A stretch of DNA of 64,000 nt from Bacillus tuaregi (GCF_900104575.1 NZ_LT629731.1:3810015-3874014); one strand, 5' to 3'; positions 18,948-28,733 are shown, numbered from the stretch's first letter. Numbers and translations are program-made. The notes: a model not told the origin generated them from the sequence alone.

Positions 18948-20555
18948 TTAAATTTCCTTATACATAAAATAATCAAAGTCAGCTGGTTTGTCCATGCCGC
19001 TTACATCTTGACAATGCATTCCTACGAATGCTCCTGTAAAGAATCCGCCACCACGAATGTAATCATCAGATAGTTTGTAGGAATGGAATTTCACAGGAAG
19101 ATCATTCCACTCCTTTCCATCGAAGGAATATGAGAATTGATAGAAATGCTCACGAACCATCACTTTAAAATGTACATTTTCAACAGCTTCAGGCACTTCA
19201 ATTTCTGAACCTTGAATCGGATGCGAAAAGGCAAAATTATCGCTACGAACAATGTCAATGATTCGACCCTTCTCTTCATGCCAAGTGACTTGAATAGATG
19301 TCCAATTCTCAGTATTGTAATAGCATACTAATCCTGCAGCCTGCTGGAACGTGTCAGGTCTGAACGATACACTTGTACCTGCATCAAAGTTGTAGGCTTG
19401 CCAGCGTCTTGCCACTAATGCCTGTGTAAAGGTTGATGTTAAAGACTCTTTTCCATAAAGACGTAAATGTCCTGGACGATCTGTTAATGACATGATATCG
19501 TCTGTTAATGGAATTCGTAAGGACTGGAAGTGAATATTTAAACTTGGATTGTCAAAATGATCGAACTCTTCATAATTACGCTCCCACTTCACTTCTTCCA
19601 TTTGAGGCCCTTCAACCTCTAGCGAACCCTCTCTTCCACCCACTACATACGGCCAGCCATCTCTCCATTCCAATTTTTGAATCGCCGTTTCTCTTCCTAA
19701 TGGACAATAGCCTCTATTATCACGTACTGGCTGTCCTTCATGCGGCAGTGGTCTGCCTGTTAAGTGAGCGATATACCATTCATCCGTATGCGTTTGAACA
19801 ATGGAAGCATGGCCGCATTTCTGTAATGGATTTCTTGGATCATGCCATGATGAGAGAATCGGATTTTCCGGATGAAGCTCATATGGACCTTCAATATTCT
19901 TTGATCTTGCTAAAGTAGAAGCATGCTCATATCGAGTGCCCCCCTCTGCAGTTAATAAATAATAATAATCTCCGATATGGTACAAGTGCGGTGCTTCAGT
20001 TAGCATAATGTCTGTACCTTTAAAAATGACTTGTGGTTTACCAATTAAACGTTTTTCTTCATGAGAATACTCCTGCATAACAATCCCAGCAAATGGATGG
20101 TTATAGCTTCTTGGGTCCCACAGCATATTCACTAAATATTTTCTTCCATCAGTGTCATGGAATAAGGAAGCATCAAACCCAGAGCCATTTAATCGTATCG
20201 GCTCGCTCCAGTCTCCATCCACTGTGTCACAAGTCACTAAATAGTTATGACAGTCCTTCCAAGCACCATCTGTTACTTTAACATCTGTGTAAATAAGCCA
20301 AAACTTTCCGTCTGCATAACTTAAAGCGGGAGCCCAAATTCCGCCCGAATTTGGATTTCCCTTCATATTTAACTGTGATACGCGATTTAATGGGCGTGCC
20401 ACAAGCTGCCAATTGACCAAGTCCTTAGAGTGATGAATTAATACACCTGGAAACCATTCGAAGGTAGAAACGGCAATATAGTAATCATCCCCTGCACGGC
20501 ACATACTTGGATCAGGATTAAAACCTCTTAAGACTGGATTTTGAATTTTTGTCAT
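18948..20555 (-). CDS. xynB: Beta-xylosidase XynB, GH43
   Basis: A 535-residue intracellular glycoside hydrolase of family 43, nearly the length of B. subtilis XynB (533) and closely similar along its whole length. It has the N-terminal five-bladed propeller with general base Asp15 (NPDPS), the pKa-modulating Asp in GFDASLFHD (near 128) and the general acid Glu in [11 protein letters not shown] (near 187), plus the C-terminal beta-sandwich. It cuts short xylo-oligosaccharides to xylose. The ATG at 20555 has GAGG 9 nt upstream. A XylR-like operator and a cre site lie upstream, so xylose induction and glucose repression are expected. Confidence 0.95.
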   Translation of the reverse strand: MTKIQNPVLRGFNPDPSMCRAGDDYYIAVSTFEWFPGVLIHHSKDLVNWQLVARPLNRVSQLNMKGNPNSGGIWAPALSYADGKFWLIYTDVKVTDGAWKDCHNYLVTCDTVDGDWSEPIRLNGSGFDASLFHDTDGRKYLVNMLWDPRSYNHPFAGIVMQEYSHEEKRLIGKPQVIFKGTDIMLTEAPHLYHIGDYYYLLTAEGGTRYEHASTLARSKNIEGPYELHPENPILSSWHDPRNPLQKCGHASIVQTHTDEWYIAHLTGRPLPHEGQPVRDNRGYCPLGRETAIQKLEWRDGWPYVVGGREGSLEVEGPQMEEVKWERNYEEFDHFDNPSLNIHFQSLRIPLTDDIMSLTDRPGHLRLYGKESLTSTFTQALVARRWQAYNFDAGTSVSFRPDTFQQAAGLVCYYNTENWTSIQVTWHEEKGRIIDIVRSDNFAFSHPIQGSEIEVPEAVENVHFKVMVREHFYQFSYSFDGKEWNDLPVKFHSYKLSDDYIRGGGFFTGAFVGMHCQDVSGMDKPADFDYFMYKEI

Positions 20556-20704
20556 ATCTATCATCCTCTCGCTCTTAATTCAGCTACTATTCTGCTGTGT
20601 TCTTTTTCATCTAATTTGTAGAGATTAATTTAACTTTCATATCCCATTATCAAATTGCTTACATTTTATTTATTGTGAAGCAGCATTTCCTTATATCATT
20701 TATT

Positions 20705-20718
20705 TGTATGCGTTTTCA
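20705..20718 (-). promoter_or_regulatory. cre site (CcpA) upstream of xynB
   Basis: TGTATGCGTTTTCA fits the cre consensus TGWAANCGNTNWCA with a single mismatch (position 5). It lies between the XylR operator and the xynB start, a position suited to blocking transcription. Confidence 0.55.
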
Positions 20719-20807
20719 TATTTCGAATAAAACAGAAATGAAATACTGCATCAATGCACTTCCTCTTAATACTAAACTTATAACTATATTTCTAGTCAGT
20801 TAGTTAG

Positions 20808-20832
20808 TTAGTTTGTTTATTGAACCAACTAA
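20808..20832 (-). promoter_or_regulatory. XylR operator
   Basis: TTAGTTTGTT-N5-AACCAACTAA, 25 bp, has the same arm sequence and spacing as the B. subtilis XylR operator (TTAGTTTGTT-N5-AACAAACTAA), with one base different. It lies about 250 bp upstream of xynB. The XylR gene itself is not in the window. The rest of the 20565-20950 gap is AT-rich with an AGTT tandem run just before the operator. Confidence 0.75.
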
Positions 20833-20950
20833 TTAAACTTTATCTAATTTCTTATAATAAATCAACTGTATTCTTTCAAATTATTTTTCTAATTGGAATG
20901 TCACAAGGACAATCAAGAGACCATGGTGTTAAACCCATGGCCTTGTTTCA

Positions 20951-23335
20951 TTATTTCATGTCTTTCCAAACCCAGTTCTCTACTTCTGGTAAATCAGTGC
21001 CTTCCTCACGGATGAATTGATTGTGTTTTTCAACCATATTCTCCATTTCAGTGACAATATGTGAGTACTTATCGGCATTTGGTAAGTTTAGAGCGGCTTC
21101 CTTGACAAGATCAAATCGGTCCATTTGATTTAGAACACGCATATCAAACGGTGTAGTAATATCTCCGTTTTCACGATAACCATGTACGTGTAAGTTATGG
21201 TTGCGGCGTTCAAAGAATAAATCTTTGATAAGACCTTCATAACCATGGAAAGCAAAGATAACTGGCTTGTCCTTTGTAAAGAATCCATCAAACTCCTCAT
21301 CTGATAAACCGCGTGGGTCTAGCTTTTGACTTCTCAATCTTAATAGGTCAAGAACGTTAATATAACGTATCTTTAGTTCAGGCAGCTTTTCGTGCAGGAT
21401 AGAGATGGCCGCTAAGCTTTCGATGGTTGGTTCAGTACCTGCTGAAGCGAAGACAATGTCTGGTTCACCATCATGGTCCGTGCTTGCCCAGTCAATAATC
21501 TTCAGGCCTTTATCCACCAATTCCTGTGCTTCATCAGCAGAGAACCATTGTGGACGTGGATGTTTAGATGACACAATCAAATTAATCTTTTGACGGTCAT
21601 TAAGCACCTTGTCAAACACAGCCAGCAATGAGTTTGCATCAGCTGGTAAATATTCACGGATGAATTCTGGTTTTTTATCAGCTAAGTGACCTAATAAACC
21701 TGGATCCTGGTGTGTATAGCCATTATGATCCTGTTGGAAAACAGTTGAAGTGGCTACTACATTTAGTGATGGAATGTCTGTACGCCATGCTTGCTCTGTT
21801 GCTTTTCTTAACCACTTAAAGTGCTGTGTCAGCATAGAATCAACTACGCGTAAGAATGCCTCATAGCTGGCAAAGAAACCATGGCGACCCGTTAATACAT
21901 AACCCTCTAGCATTCCTTCTGCTTGATGCTCAGATAGTTGGGAATCAATGACACGACCATAAGGAGCTAAGAACTCATCATATGGTTCTATCGTCTTCTC
22001 TACCCACTGGCGTTTTGTCACTTCAAAAACGGGTCCTAAACGGTTGGACATCGTTTCATCAGGGCCAAAAATTCTAAAGTTACGATTTTCTTCATTTATA
22101 AGAATAACATCTCTCATATATTTACCTAATACAGCCATATCCTGGGCGATTACTTTTCCACGCTCAGAATTATCCAGTGCATATTCACGGAAATCCGGTA
22201 ACCGTAGGTCCTTAATCAGACTTCCAGCGTTTGTTACAGGATTCATAGCCATCCGCTTGTTGCCCTTTGGAGTGATTTCTGCTATTTCAGGCTTTAGACG
22301 GCCGTTCTCTTCAAATAATTCCTCTGGCTTGTAACTCATTAACCATTCAACTAACGCGTCGATATGCTCCATATGATTTTGGTCAACTGGTACTGGAACC
22401 TGATGAGCACGGAATGAATCTTCAACAGGAACACCAGCCCATTCCTTAGGACCTGTCCAGCCCTTTGGCTGACGGAAGATTAGCATTGGCCATACTGGGC
22501 GAGTCGAATCGTTGTTTTCACGAGCATTATTTTTAATAGCGGTAATTCTTTCGATGATTGCATCCATTGCTTTTGCCATTTCTACGTGCATTGCTTCAGG
22601 TTGATCACCTTCAACAAAGAATGGCTCCCAGCCCATTCCCTCAAAATATAAGGTTAATTCTGCATTCGTTTGACGAGATAGGATCGTTGGATTACTGATT
22701 TTAAATCCATTTAAATCTAAGATTGGCAATACTACACCGTCAGTAATCGGGTTAATAAACCGATTTATAAACCATGATGCTGCTAATGGACCTGTTTCTG
22801 CCTCTCCATCTCCAATAACGGTTGCCGCAATTAAATCTGGATTATCAAGAACAGCCCCAGCTGCATGTGATAAAGAATAACCTAATTCTCCACCTTCATG
22901 GATAGATCCAGGTGTTTCAGGTGCTGCATGGGAAGCAACTCCTCCAGGGAATGAGAATTGTTTGTATAATTTCTTCATCCCCTCAATATCCTGACTAATA
23001 TTCGGGTAAATTTCACTATAGCTTCCATCAAGATACGAATTTGAAACCATAACCTGCCCGCCATGTCCAGGACCTTCTATGTAGAACATATTCAAATCAT
23101 ATTTATTAATTACGCGGTTTAAATGAGCATAAATAAAGTTTTGACCAGAGATTGTGCCCCAATGTCCAATTGGTTTTACCTTTACGTCTGATGCCTTAAT
23201 TGGTTCTCTTAATAATGGATTGTCCTTTAAATATAATTGACCAACCGAGATAAAGTTTGTTGCACGCCAATAAGCATCAAGCTTTTCTAAATATGTTTTA
23301 GACGAGTAATCAACCTGCTTTGTCATCACTTTCAT
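20951..23335 (-). CDS. xfp: Xylulose-5-P/fructose-6-P phosphoketolase
   Basis: 794 residues, the normal length for the family. It is a thiamine-diphosphate enzyme that splits xylulose-5-P (and often fructose-6-P) with phosphate to acetyl-P plus glyceraldehyde-3-P or erythrose-4-P. The N-terminal XFP_N domain shows PGHGGQ (about 90) and the TPP motif GDGEAETG (about 177). The middle domain has [17 protein letters not shown] (about 540), and a C-terminal XFP_C domain follows. GGGAG lies 9 nt before the ATG. With the xylosidases nearby it would carry pentose carbon to acetyl-P. It has its own promoter and a palindromic operator. Confidence 0.95.
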   Translation of the reverse strand: MKVMTKQVDYSSKTYLEKLDAYWRATNFISVGQLYLKDNPLLREPIKASDVKVKPIGHWGTISGQNFIYAHLNRVINKYDLNMFYIEGPGHGGQVMVSNSYLDGSYSEIYPNISQDIEGMKKLYKQFSFPGGVASHAAPETPGSIHEGGELGYSLSHAAGAVLDNPDLIAATVIGDGEAETGPLAASWFINRFINPITDGVVLPILDLNGFKISNPTILSRQTNAELTLYFEGMGWEPFFVEGDQPEAMHVEMAKAMDAIIERITAIKNNARENNDSTRPVWPMLIFRQPKGWTGPKEWAGVPVEDSFRAHQVPVPVDQNHMEHIDALVEWLMSYKPEELFEENGRLKPEIAEITPKGNKRMAMNPVTNAGSLIKDLRLPDFREYALDNSERGKVIAQDMAVLGKYMRDVILINEENRNFRIFGPDETMSNRLGPVFEVTKRQWVEKTIEPYDEFLAPYGRVIDSQLSEHQAEGMLEGYVLTGRHGFFASYEAFLRVVDSMLTQHFKWLRKATEQAWRTDIPSLNVVATSTVFQQDHNGYTHQDPGLLGHLADKKPEFIREYLPADANSLLAVFDKVLNDRQKINLIVSSKHPRPQWFSADEAQELVDKGLKIIDWASTDHDGEPDIVFASAGTEPTIESLAAISILHEKLPELKIRYINVLDLLRLRSQKLDPRGLSDEEFDGFFTKDKPVIFAFHGYEGLIKDLFFERRNHNLHVHGYRENGDITTPFDMRVLNQMDRFDLVKEAALNLPNADKYSHIVTEMENMVEKHNQFIREEGTDLPEVENWVWKDMK

Positions 23336-23388
23336 TACTTTCAGCTCCCTAAGTCACTTTAGTTTTTATAAGTTATGTTTACAAAACA

Positions 23389-23416
23389 ATCATACCAATT
23401 ATTTTTTTATAGTCAA
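23389..23416 (-). promoter_or_regulatory. Sigma-A promoter of xfp
   Basis: On the minus strand TTGACT (23416-23411) and TATGAT (23394-23389) are separated by 16 bases, about 53 bases before the xfp ATG. The -10 overlaps AATTGGTAT, a half-copy of the palindrome at 23429-23442. Confidence 0.6.
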
Positions 23417-23428
23417 TTACTTTTATAA

Positions 23429-23442
23429 TTGGTACGTACCAA
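23429..23442. promoter_or_regulatory. Palindromic GntR-type operator candidate
   Basis: TTGGTACGTACCAA is a perfect 14-bp palindrome just upstream of the xfp -35 box. Its GGTA-CG-TACC core is of the kind bound by HutC-subfamily GntR regulators, and such a regulator is encoded next door (23768-24490). Confidence 0.5.
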
Positions 23443-23545
23443 AATTGCTCAATTATGAACATACTATGAACGAATGAATAGTGTTCTTCTTTCCTTTCAT
23501 CGTTTCCTTCTCAATACAAACCGTTCGGGATCGAATGATAAATCC

Positions 23546-23733
23546 AATTCGCCCGTCGAATTTGCGTCCGGATTACCTGAGCTCGCTCGGGTAAATTACC
23601 CCTAAAAAATCCGTGACATCCGCCGGAGGCTTAACTTCATTCAGCCGGGGTTTGAACCCCCACTGAATCGAGGTACTATTTGCATTCATCCCCCACTTGT
23701 AGAAGTGGAGGACTTCTGCTGAATGAAGGTAAA
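23546..23733 (-). repeat. Structured repeat R1, copy A
   Basis: A full copy of a repeat also found at 27323, 29917 and 41687. Its parts along the + strand are: AATTCG/CGAATT hairpin; TTACCTGAG/CTCGGGTAA hairpin; CATCCGCCGGAGGCTTAA block; outer arm CTTCATTCAG; GGGGTTTGAACCCC hairpin; CCCCACTTGTAGAAGTGGAG hairpin; closing arm CTGAATGAAG. It has no ORF of its own. It fills most of the gap between xfp and gntR. Confidence 0.85.
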
Positions 23734-23767
23734 AAACAGGACTCGGAATCATTCCGGTCCTGTTCGT

Positions 23768-24490
23768 TTAATCGACAGATACAATTGTATTGAATTTCAT
23801 ATACTTATAGTGGAATCGCATTTGCGAAAATTCAAATGGTGTTCCGTTATCAAGAAAAAAGATACCCTCCATAATTCCAACAGGCTCATGTTCTTTTAAA
23901 TGCAGTAGCTCCTGGTCATTTTCAGTAGAAGGCTCTGCATAGATTGATAAAAATGATTTCGTTACAGCCATATTATGAGCCTCTTCAAGGTAATGAAATA
24001 TGGATCCCTCAATAATTTTTTGATTTAAATTTTGGACAATCTTTATAGGAATATAGCCGGTTTCAATCATGAATGGTTCTTCTTCAAACAGTCGTAAACG
24101 AACGATTTTATAGACAAAATCATAAGGCTGAAGAAATAAATCACGTTGTAACTCTTCTGTAGGCGGTATCACTTCAAATTTCAAAACTCTAATCTTTGGG
24201 CTCTTTCCATTCATATGGAAATTATCAGTGATCCCTAAATTTGTACCTTCATAGCTGAAAATGGATTCATTTTTCAAGTATAAAGGATTAATAAACGTTC
24301 CTGACCCTCGTTTTTTGAAAACAATACCGTCATTAGCCATTTTTGTTAAGGCTCGTTTAATGGAACTTCGGCTTACCTGATATAATTCACTTAGGCTGCG
24401 TTCATCCGGCAATTTCAAATCTGAAAATTTTCCTGCAAAAATTTTCTCTTTTAGGTCATCAATAACCTGCTTATAAACTAAATCTGCCAT
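23768..24490 (-). CDS. GntR/HutC-family regulator
   Basis: 240 residues: an N-terminal winged helix (about 5-70, with LPDERSLSELYQVSRSSIKRAL and KRGSGTFI) and a UTRA effector domain (about 85-235). UTRA domains sense sugars or sugar phosphates and related small molecules. It lies directly upstream of xfp on the same strand, separated by repeat copy A, and a 14-bp palindrome fits as its operator at the xfp promoter. It likely responds to a pentose or hexose phosphate; this is inference. GAGGGGAA precedes the ATG. Confidence 0.85.
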   Translation of the reverse strand: MADLVYKQVIDDLKEKIFAGKFSDLKLPDERSLSELYQVSRSSIKRALTKMANDGIVFKKRGSGTFINPLYLKNESIFSYEGTNLGITDNFHMNGKSPKIRVLKFEVIPPTEELQRDLFLQPYDFVYKIVRLRLFEEEPFMIETGYIPIKIVQNLNQKIIEGSIFHYLEEAHNMAVTKSFLSIYAEPSTENDQELLHLKEHEPVGIMEGIFFLDNGTPFEFSQMRFHYKYMKFNTIVSVD

Positions 24491-24578
24491 TCAATTCCCC
24501 TCTATCTTTTCATCTTCGACTCCCACTAGATATTCATATTATTTATCAATGTAACCGTTTTAGCAAATTTTTTTATGT

Positions 24579-24622
24579 AAGTGCCAGGCACCTTCCAGAT
24601 ATTTGGAAGATGCCTGGCACTT
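24579..24622. repeat. GTGCCAGGCACC hairpin repeat, copy 2
   Basis: AAGTGCCAGGCACCTTCCAG pairs with TTGGAAGATGCCTGGCACTT around an ATAT loop, with two G-T/mismatch positions. The left arm is identical to that of copy 1 at 18897. It lies between the divergent gntR and GH43 genes, where a terminator has no obvious role, which fits a mobile or REP-like repeat. Confidence 0.8.
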
Positions 24623-24715
24623 ATTTCTATCATAGTAACCTTAATAATGGAACATATTACATTTAAAGTGATGCCGATGACAGGAATTAAAAACAGGGTA
24701 AAAAGGAGTTCAAAA

Positions 24716-25711
24716 ATGACTAAAATGGTAATACCGAACGAGCCTTTAGTAGATCATATCTATACAGCAGATCCCTCTGCGCATGTATTTGAAGGTAAAA
24801 TATATGTTTATCCTTCCCATGATCTTGAACACGATGAACCATCTAATGATAATGGTGACCAATATAAAATGGAGGATTATCATATTTTGTCTCTCGACAA
24901 TTTCAATTCTCCATGTGTTGACCATGGCGAAGCCCTTCATGTAAAAGATGTTCCTTGGGCAAGTACACAAATGTGGGCACCGGACTGCGCTTACAGTAAT
25001 AATAAATACTATTTATATTTTCCAGCAAGAGATTATGATGGAATCTTCAGGATTGGTGTCGCAACTAGTAAAAGTCCCTCCGGACCTTTTAAGCCGGAGG
25101 AAAATTACATTCCGGGTAGCTATAGCATTGACCCTGCCGTATTCATAGATGACGATGGAAAAGCTTATATGTATTTTGGAGGGCTTTGGGGAGGACAGCT
25201 GGAAAAATGGCAAACAGGTACGTTTGTTTCTGATGCAGAAGGTCCTGCTGCAGACGAACCAGCTCTAGGGCCACTGGCAGCTGAATTAAATGACGATATG
25301 ATGACATTTAAAGATCACCCTAAGGAGATATCCATCCTTGATGAAAATGGCAAGCCCCTTCTTGCCGGCGATGAGGAGAGAAGGTTTTTTGAGGCTGCTT
25401 GGGTTCATAAATATAACGGAAAGTATTACTTTTCTTACTCTACTGGATCAACCCATTTTATTGTCTATGCAGTAGGTGATAGTCCAACAGGTCCATTTGT
25501 TTACAAAGGTAAAGTTTTAGAACCAGTTATTGGCTGGACAAACCATCATTCCATTGTTCAATTTGAGGACAAATGGTATTTATTTTATCATGATTGCTCC
25601 TTATCCGGAGGGATTGATCATAAGCGCAGTGTAAAATTTACAGAACTTAAACATAACGAGGATGGAACCATTCAAACAATTGATCCATATCGAGATTCGA
25701 ATAACAAATAA
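24716..25711 (+). CDS. Glycoside hydrolase family 43
   Basis: A 331-residue single-domain five-bladed beta-propeller enzyme without a signal peptide, hence cytoplasmic. Candidate catalytic residues are Asp in IYTADPSAHV (general base, about residue 16), Asp in YSIDPAVFIDDD (about 135) and Glu in RRFFEAAWVHKYNG (about 220). It probably removes xylose or arabinose from short oligosaccharides. The ATG at 24716 follows AAGGAG; the longer upstream frame runs through repeat copy 2 and is not real. It diverges from gntR and is unrelated in detail to XynB. Confidence 0.85.
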   Translation: MTKMVIPNEPLVDHIYTADPSAHVFEGKIYVYPSHDLEHDEPSNDNGDQYKMEDYHILSLDNFNSPCVDHGEALHVKDVPWASTQMWAPDCAYSNNKYYLYFPARDYDGIFRIGVATSKSPSGPFKPEENYIPGSYSIDPAVFIDDDGKAYMYFGGLWGGQLEKWQTGTFVSDAEGPAADEPALGPLAAELNDDMMTFKDHPKEISILDENGKPLLAGDEERRFFEAAWVHKYNGKYYFSYSTGSTHFIVYAVGDSPTGPFVYKGKVLEPVIGWTNHHSIVQFEDKWYLFYHDCSLSGGIDHKRSVKFTELKHNEDGTIQTIDPYRDSNNK

Positions 25712-25833
25712 TATCTGATTATGAATAAAGCGAGGGTACCTAATAGCTCCACACTAGGAACACCCTCTTAAACAAGCAACCAAGGATCATTTAAATTGCT
25801 AGATTACTTTATAGTAATCCAACGATTTTGTCT

Positions 25834-26389
25834 TTATCCACGGTACACATTTACCAAGTATTGATTTAATATCGCTCTCAGATTCTCTTGTCTACCAGAT
25901 TTATTTTCAATTTTATCGAGCTTTAATGCATGCTCTGAAAGCTTATGGAAGTCTGCTTTTCCTTCTACAATATCAAGACCAATACCCTCTCTGTAGGTGC
26001 TGTAACGATCGGCAATAAAGTTATCTAGAACTCCATCATCGAATAAGTTTTGAGCAACCTTTGCTCCTACGGCAAAGCTATCCATACCTGCAATGTGAGC
26101 TAAAAATAAATCTTCAGGATCAAATGAACCTCTTCGTACCTTAGCGTCGAAGTTTAAACCACCTGAGCCGAGGCTATCATTCTTTAAAATCTCATACATT
26201 CCTAAGATTGTCGAGTATAAATCGGTTGGGAATTCATCTGTATCCCATCCAAGCAGAGGGTCACCTTGGTTCGCATCAACCGAGCCCAGCATTCCATGAA
26301 TTCGAGCCGCATGTAATTCATGCTCAAACGTATGCCCTGCAAGAATGGCATGGTTTGCCTCAATATTAAATTTAAATTTATCATCTAAT
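25834..26389 (-). pseudogene. xylA: Xylose isomerase, 3' remnant (xylA')
   Basis: Only the C-terminal 185 or so residues of XylA remain (about residues 255-440 of 440). The frame starts [20 protein letters not shown] and runs through [20 protein letters not shown] to the normal end [13 protein letters not shown] stop lies immediately upstream and no xylA sequence is found beyond about 26390, so the N-terminal half, with its part of the active site, is deleted. Some metal ligands (Glu in NIEANHA, Asp in DTDEFP) survive. It cannot be an active isomerase. Confidence 0.88.
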
Positions 26390-26510
26390 CAAATTCCTTA
26401 CATTACTTCTTCTGTAAAAGAGATATTCTCCTTTTAAGTAATCAAGATTAGTATTCTAATATAGAATTTTCCCTCATTATCTATTCTAATACCGCAACTG
26501 TGATTGCGTA

Positions 26511-26537
26511 AAACCGCCATCGTTTTTGCGGTTAAAT
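26511..26537. other. Hairpin beside the xylA' break
   Basis: AACCGC and GCGGTT arms pair around a 10-base loop rich in T. It lies in the gap 26393-26792, whose remaining sequence shows no gene other than the structured element at 26576-26653. Confidence 0.35.
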
Positions 26538-26575
26538 TTATGTAATAATACCTCTTGTTAATACTATCAAATAAC

Positions 26576-26653
26576 ATAGGGGGTTATTGCCTAGCAATAA
26601 GCAAATTATTCCTGGGTGCCTAACACTCTTTTTAGGGGTTTCCCCCTATTTTT
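26576..26653 (+). ncRNA. Structured leader or attenuator RNA candidate
   Basis: An outer stem ATAGGGGG (26576-26583) with CCCCCTAT (26642-26649) encloses a perfect hairpin TTATTGC-CTA-GCAATAA and a smaller CCTAA/TTAGG hairpin; a T-run follows. A three-way junction of this kind, 140 bases ahead of the HesB-like gene, could be a cis-regulatory RNA ending in a terminator. I do not match it to a known riboswitch. It could also be only a terminator or a repeat. Confidence 0.35.
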
Positions 26654-26792
26654 GTTGTCAAAATCCTATTTATTTTATTGGCTTCAAAAAACATGTTACC
26701 TTTATTATAGGAATATTTGGTATTTTACTATTTTCTAAATTTAATTTATCTGTTATGAATAGAGAGAAAATAAATATGGAGGGAAACCTATT

Positions 26793-27095
26793 ATGGAATT
26801 CATTGTGAGTAGCCTGGCTTTAGAAACAATTAAAAAAATATTAGAAAAAGACAATAGCAAAAAGGGAATCTATGTATACTTAGCTGGTGTAGGCTGTGGG
26901 GCTGGAGGCTCAGCAAGTTATTCCCTCGCACCTGTAGAACAGGAAGAAGGAGAAAATGTCGTAATTATCGAGGAAATTCCGTTTATTTATGACAATCTGA
27001 TGTTAAAGCATACCGATAAAATATCGATAGATTATAAGCCTTCCAAATATGACAAAGAAATCTGGTTGCAACAATTTATTGTAAAGGCTGTCTAA
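26793..27095 (+). CDS. HesB/IscA-like Fe-S biogenesis family protein
   Basis: 100 residues. The N-terminal half matches the HesB-like fold (VSSLALETIKKIL..., IYVYLAGVGCGAGG at 25-38), but the usual C-terminal Cys-x-Cys of A-type Fe-S carriers is missing; only one cysteine (GVGCGAG) remains. It is therefore like the YneR/YqkB group of unknown function rather than a true IscA/SufA. GGAGGG lies 9 nt before the ATG. It stands alone, next to repeat copy B. Confidence 0.6.
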   Translation: MEFIVSSLALETIKKILEKDNSKKGIYVYLAGVGCGAGGSASYSLAPVEQEEGENVVIIEEIPFIYDNLMLKHTDKISIDYKPSKYDKEIWLQQFIVKAV

Positions 27096-27138
27096 GAAAT
27101 AAAAAGGGAGACCCTCTAAAAACTGAGTTCTTCCTTCT

Positions 27139-27322
27139 TTATTTTAAGGATAAAAATCGGAATGCACGACTTATAACAGGAGGAACAGTGGATGCATGAT
27201 TTTCATCCCGACCTTCATTAAAGTCTATGCTGTTGGTGAACGGCTTTAGGGTATGGTATATCTCTTTTGCATCATCCACCATAAGGCCTTCATGTTCACC
27301 TGCTGGAAAAAACTCACTAATT
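27139..27322 (-). pseudogene. C-terminal fragment of an unidentified protein
   Basis: The minus strand reads SEFFPAGEHEGLMVDDAK and continues through NEGRDENHASTVPPVISRAFRFL to a TAA at 27139, clearly coding-like. It has no start codon and runs straight into repeat copy B at 27323, where recognisable sequence ends. It looks like the tail of a gene interrupted or truncated at the repeat. The family is not identified. Confidence 0.45.
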
Positions 27323-27548
27323 AAATTCTCCCGTCGAATTTGCGTCCGGATTTTTATCGAGCTCGCTCGATAAACTACCTTTTAAAAAATCCGTGACATC
27401 CGCCGGAGGCTTAACTTCATTCAGCCGGGGTTTGAACCCTCACTGAATCGAAGTACAGTTTGCATTCCTCCCTCTCTTGTAGAAGGGGAGGACTTCTGTA
27501 CCTGTCGCAAGCTTTCGGTACAAAAAGCATTTGCTGAATGAAGTTAAA
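27323..27548 (-). repeat. Structured repeat R1, copy B
   Basis: A long form with TTTATCGAG/CTCGATAAA hairpin and an extra segment near the end, GTACCTGTCGCAAGCTTTCGG and TACAAAAAGCATTTG, also present in copy C. The GTACC/GGTAC arms of the insert can pair. It closes with CTGAATGAAGTTAAA, matching the outer arm TTAACTTCATTCAG. Confidence 0.85.
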
Positions 27549-27621
27549 ATTGGAAATCTTATTTTATCTTTCATCTGGAAGACACCTTGCTGCTTGCTTT
27601 ATCGATTTGATATAATCAAAA

Positions 27622-28692
27622 CTATTTTCCTATAACTACATTTTCCTTCATTTGATTGTCGATGAGCTGGCGATTCCGTTTATGAAAAATCTCATTATGA
27701 GAAGAAACCATTCCTTTTTCTTCTGCATCTGGTTGTATATACCGCTTCGCCTTATTAACGGCATTCACCGCATCCTGGAAAGCGCCTGCAATTAAATGGA
27801 CTTTTCCCTCGTAGTCAATTACATCACCTGCCGCATACAAGCCTGGTACACTTGTTTCGCAATAAGCATTTCCCTTAATATAGTGATTCTCTACCATTTC
27901 AATCTGTAAATCACTTTCTTCAAGGAGTGCCTTTTCTCTGACATAACCATGGTTCACCACCACTTCATCTACAGTCATATAAGTAACTTCACCTGTACGA
28001 TTATTAGTCAGCTCGACCATATCAATTGATGTACCCTTAGTATCGGGCAGCAGCTTCGTAATTTCTGTATGAAAGAAACACTCAACAGAGCTATTTAATA
28101 GCTGAGATACCTGGGCCTCGTGTCCATTTAACGCATCCTTTCGATAGGTAAGATACACTTTTTTAGCAATAGGCTCGAGTTCATTAGCCCAATCAACTGC
28201 TGTATGACCACCACCAGAAATTACAACAATCTTATCCTTGAATTTTTTTAATGATTTAATCGTGTAATTTAGATTTGAACTATAAAAGGTTTCAGCTCCA
28301 TCAACCTCAAGCTTCTGCGGATTAATAATCCCTCCACCAATTGTCACAATCACTGCTTTAGATAGATGTACCTGTCCTGATTCTGTCTCTAATAAAAACA
28401 GTCCGTCTTTGTTTTTTACGATTTTATTAACTTTTTCCCCTAAGACGACGGTAGGTTGAAAGGTTAGTGCCTGCCCAATCATCTGCTGGATTAATTTCTC
28501 TCCTAAAATAGGTGTCATCGCGCCAACATCCCATATCATTTTTTCAGGATAGACATGTACCTTTCCACCTAACTGGCTTTGATATTCAATAACCTTTGTT
28601 TTCATTTCACGCAAACCGCTATAAAAGGTTGAGAATAGCCCTGCTGGCCCCCCACCAATAATTGTCACATCAAAAATTTCTGCCTCTATCAT
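27622..28692 (-). CDS. Ferredoxin-NADP reductase-like oxidoreductase (YcgT/YumC type)
   Basis: A 356-residue thioredoxin-reductase-like flavoprotein lacking the redox CxxC. FAD motif GGGPAGLFS at about 13, NADPH motif ISGGGHTAVDWA at about 160, and the FAD-closing VPGLYAAGDV at about 285. This is the YumC/YcgT class, which reduces ferredoxin or flavodoxin with NADPH. A Fur box precedes it, and B. subtilis ycgT is a known Fur-regulated gene, so it probably supplies electrons under iron limitation. GGGGGG ribosome site 6-8 nt before the ATG. Confidence 0.85.
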   Translation of the reverse strand: MIEAEIFDVTIIGGGPAGLFSTFYSGLREMKTKVIEYQSQLGGKVHVYPEKMIWDVGAMTPILGEKLIQQMIGQALTFQPTVVLGEKVNKIVKNKDGLFLLETESGQVHLSKAVIVTIGGGIINPQKLEVDGAETFYSSNLNYTIKSLKKFKDKIVVISGGGHTAVDWANELEPIAKKVYLTYRKDALNGHEAQVSQLLNSSVECFFHTEITKLLPDTKGTSIDMVELTNNRTGEVTYMTVDEVVVNHGYVREKALLEESDLQIEMVENHYIKGNAYCETSVPGLYAAGDVIDYEGKVHLIAGAFQDAVNAVNKAKRYIQPDAEEKGMVSSHNEIFHKRNRQLIDNQMKENVVIGK

Positions 28693-28733
28693 TACATATC
28701 CCCCTATAAATATTATGCAAACTCCTCATTAAT

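Noticed and set aside
23546..23733. R1 copies considered as a CRISPR array
   Set aside because: Copies lie kilobases apart and are about 190 bp long, with no regular spacers and no cas genes.
26202..26384. 60-codon minus-strand frame overlapping xylA'
   Set aside because: Out-of-frame reading of the xylose isomerase remnant; the xylA frame has the recognisable motifs.
26587..26808. 73-codon plus-strand frame starting with TTG
   Set aside because: No SD, overlaps the structured RNA candidate and the start of the HesB-like gene; composition is not convincing.
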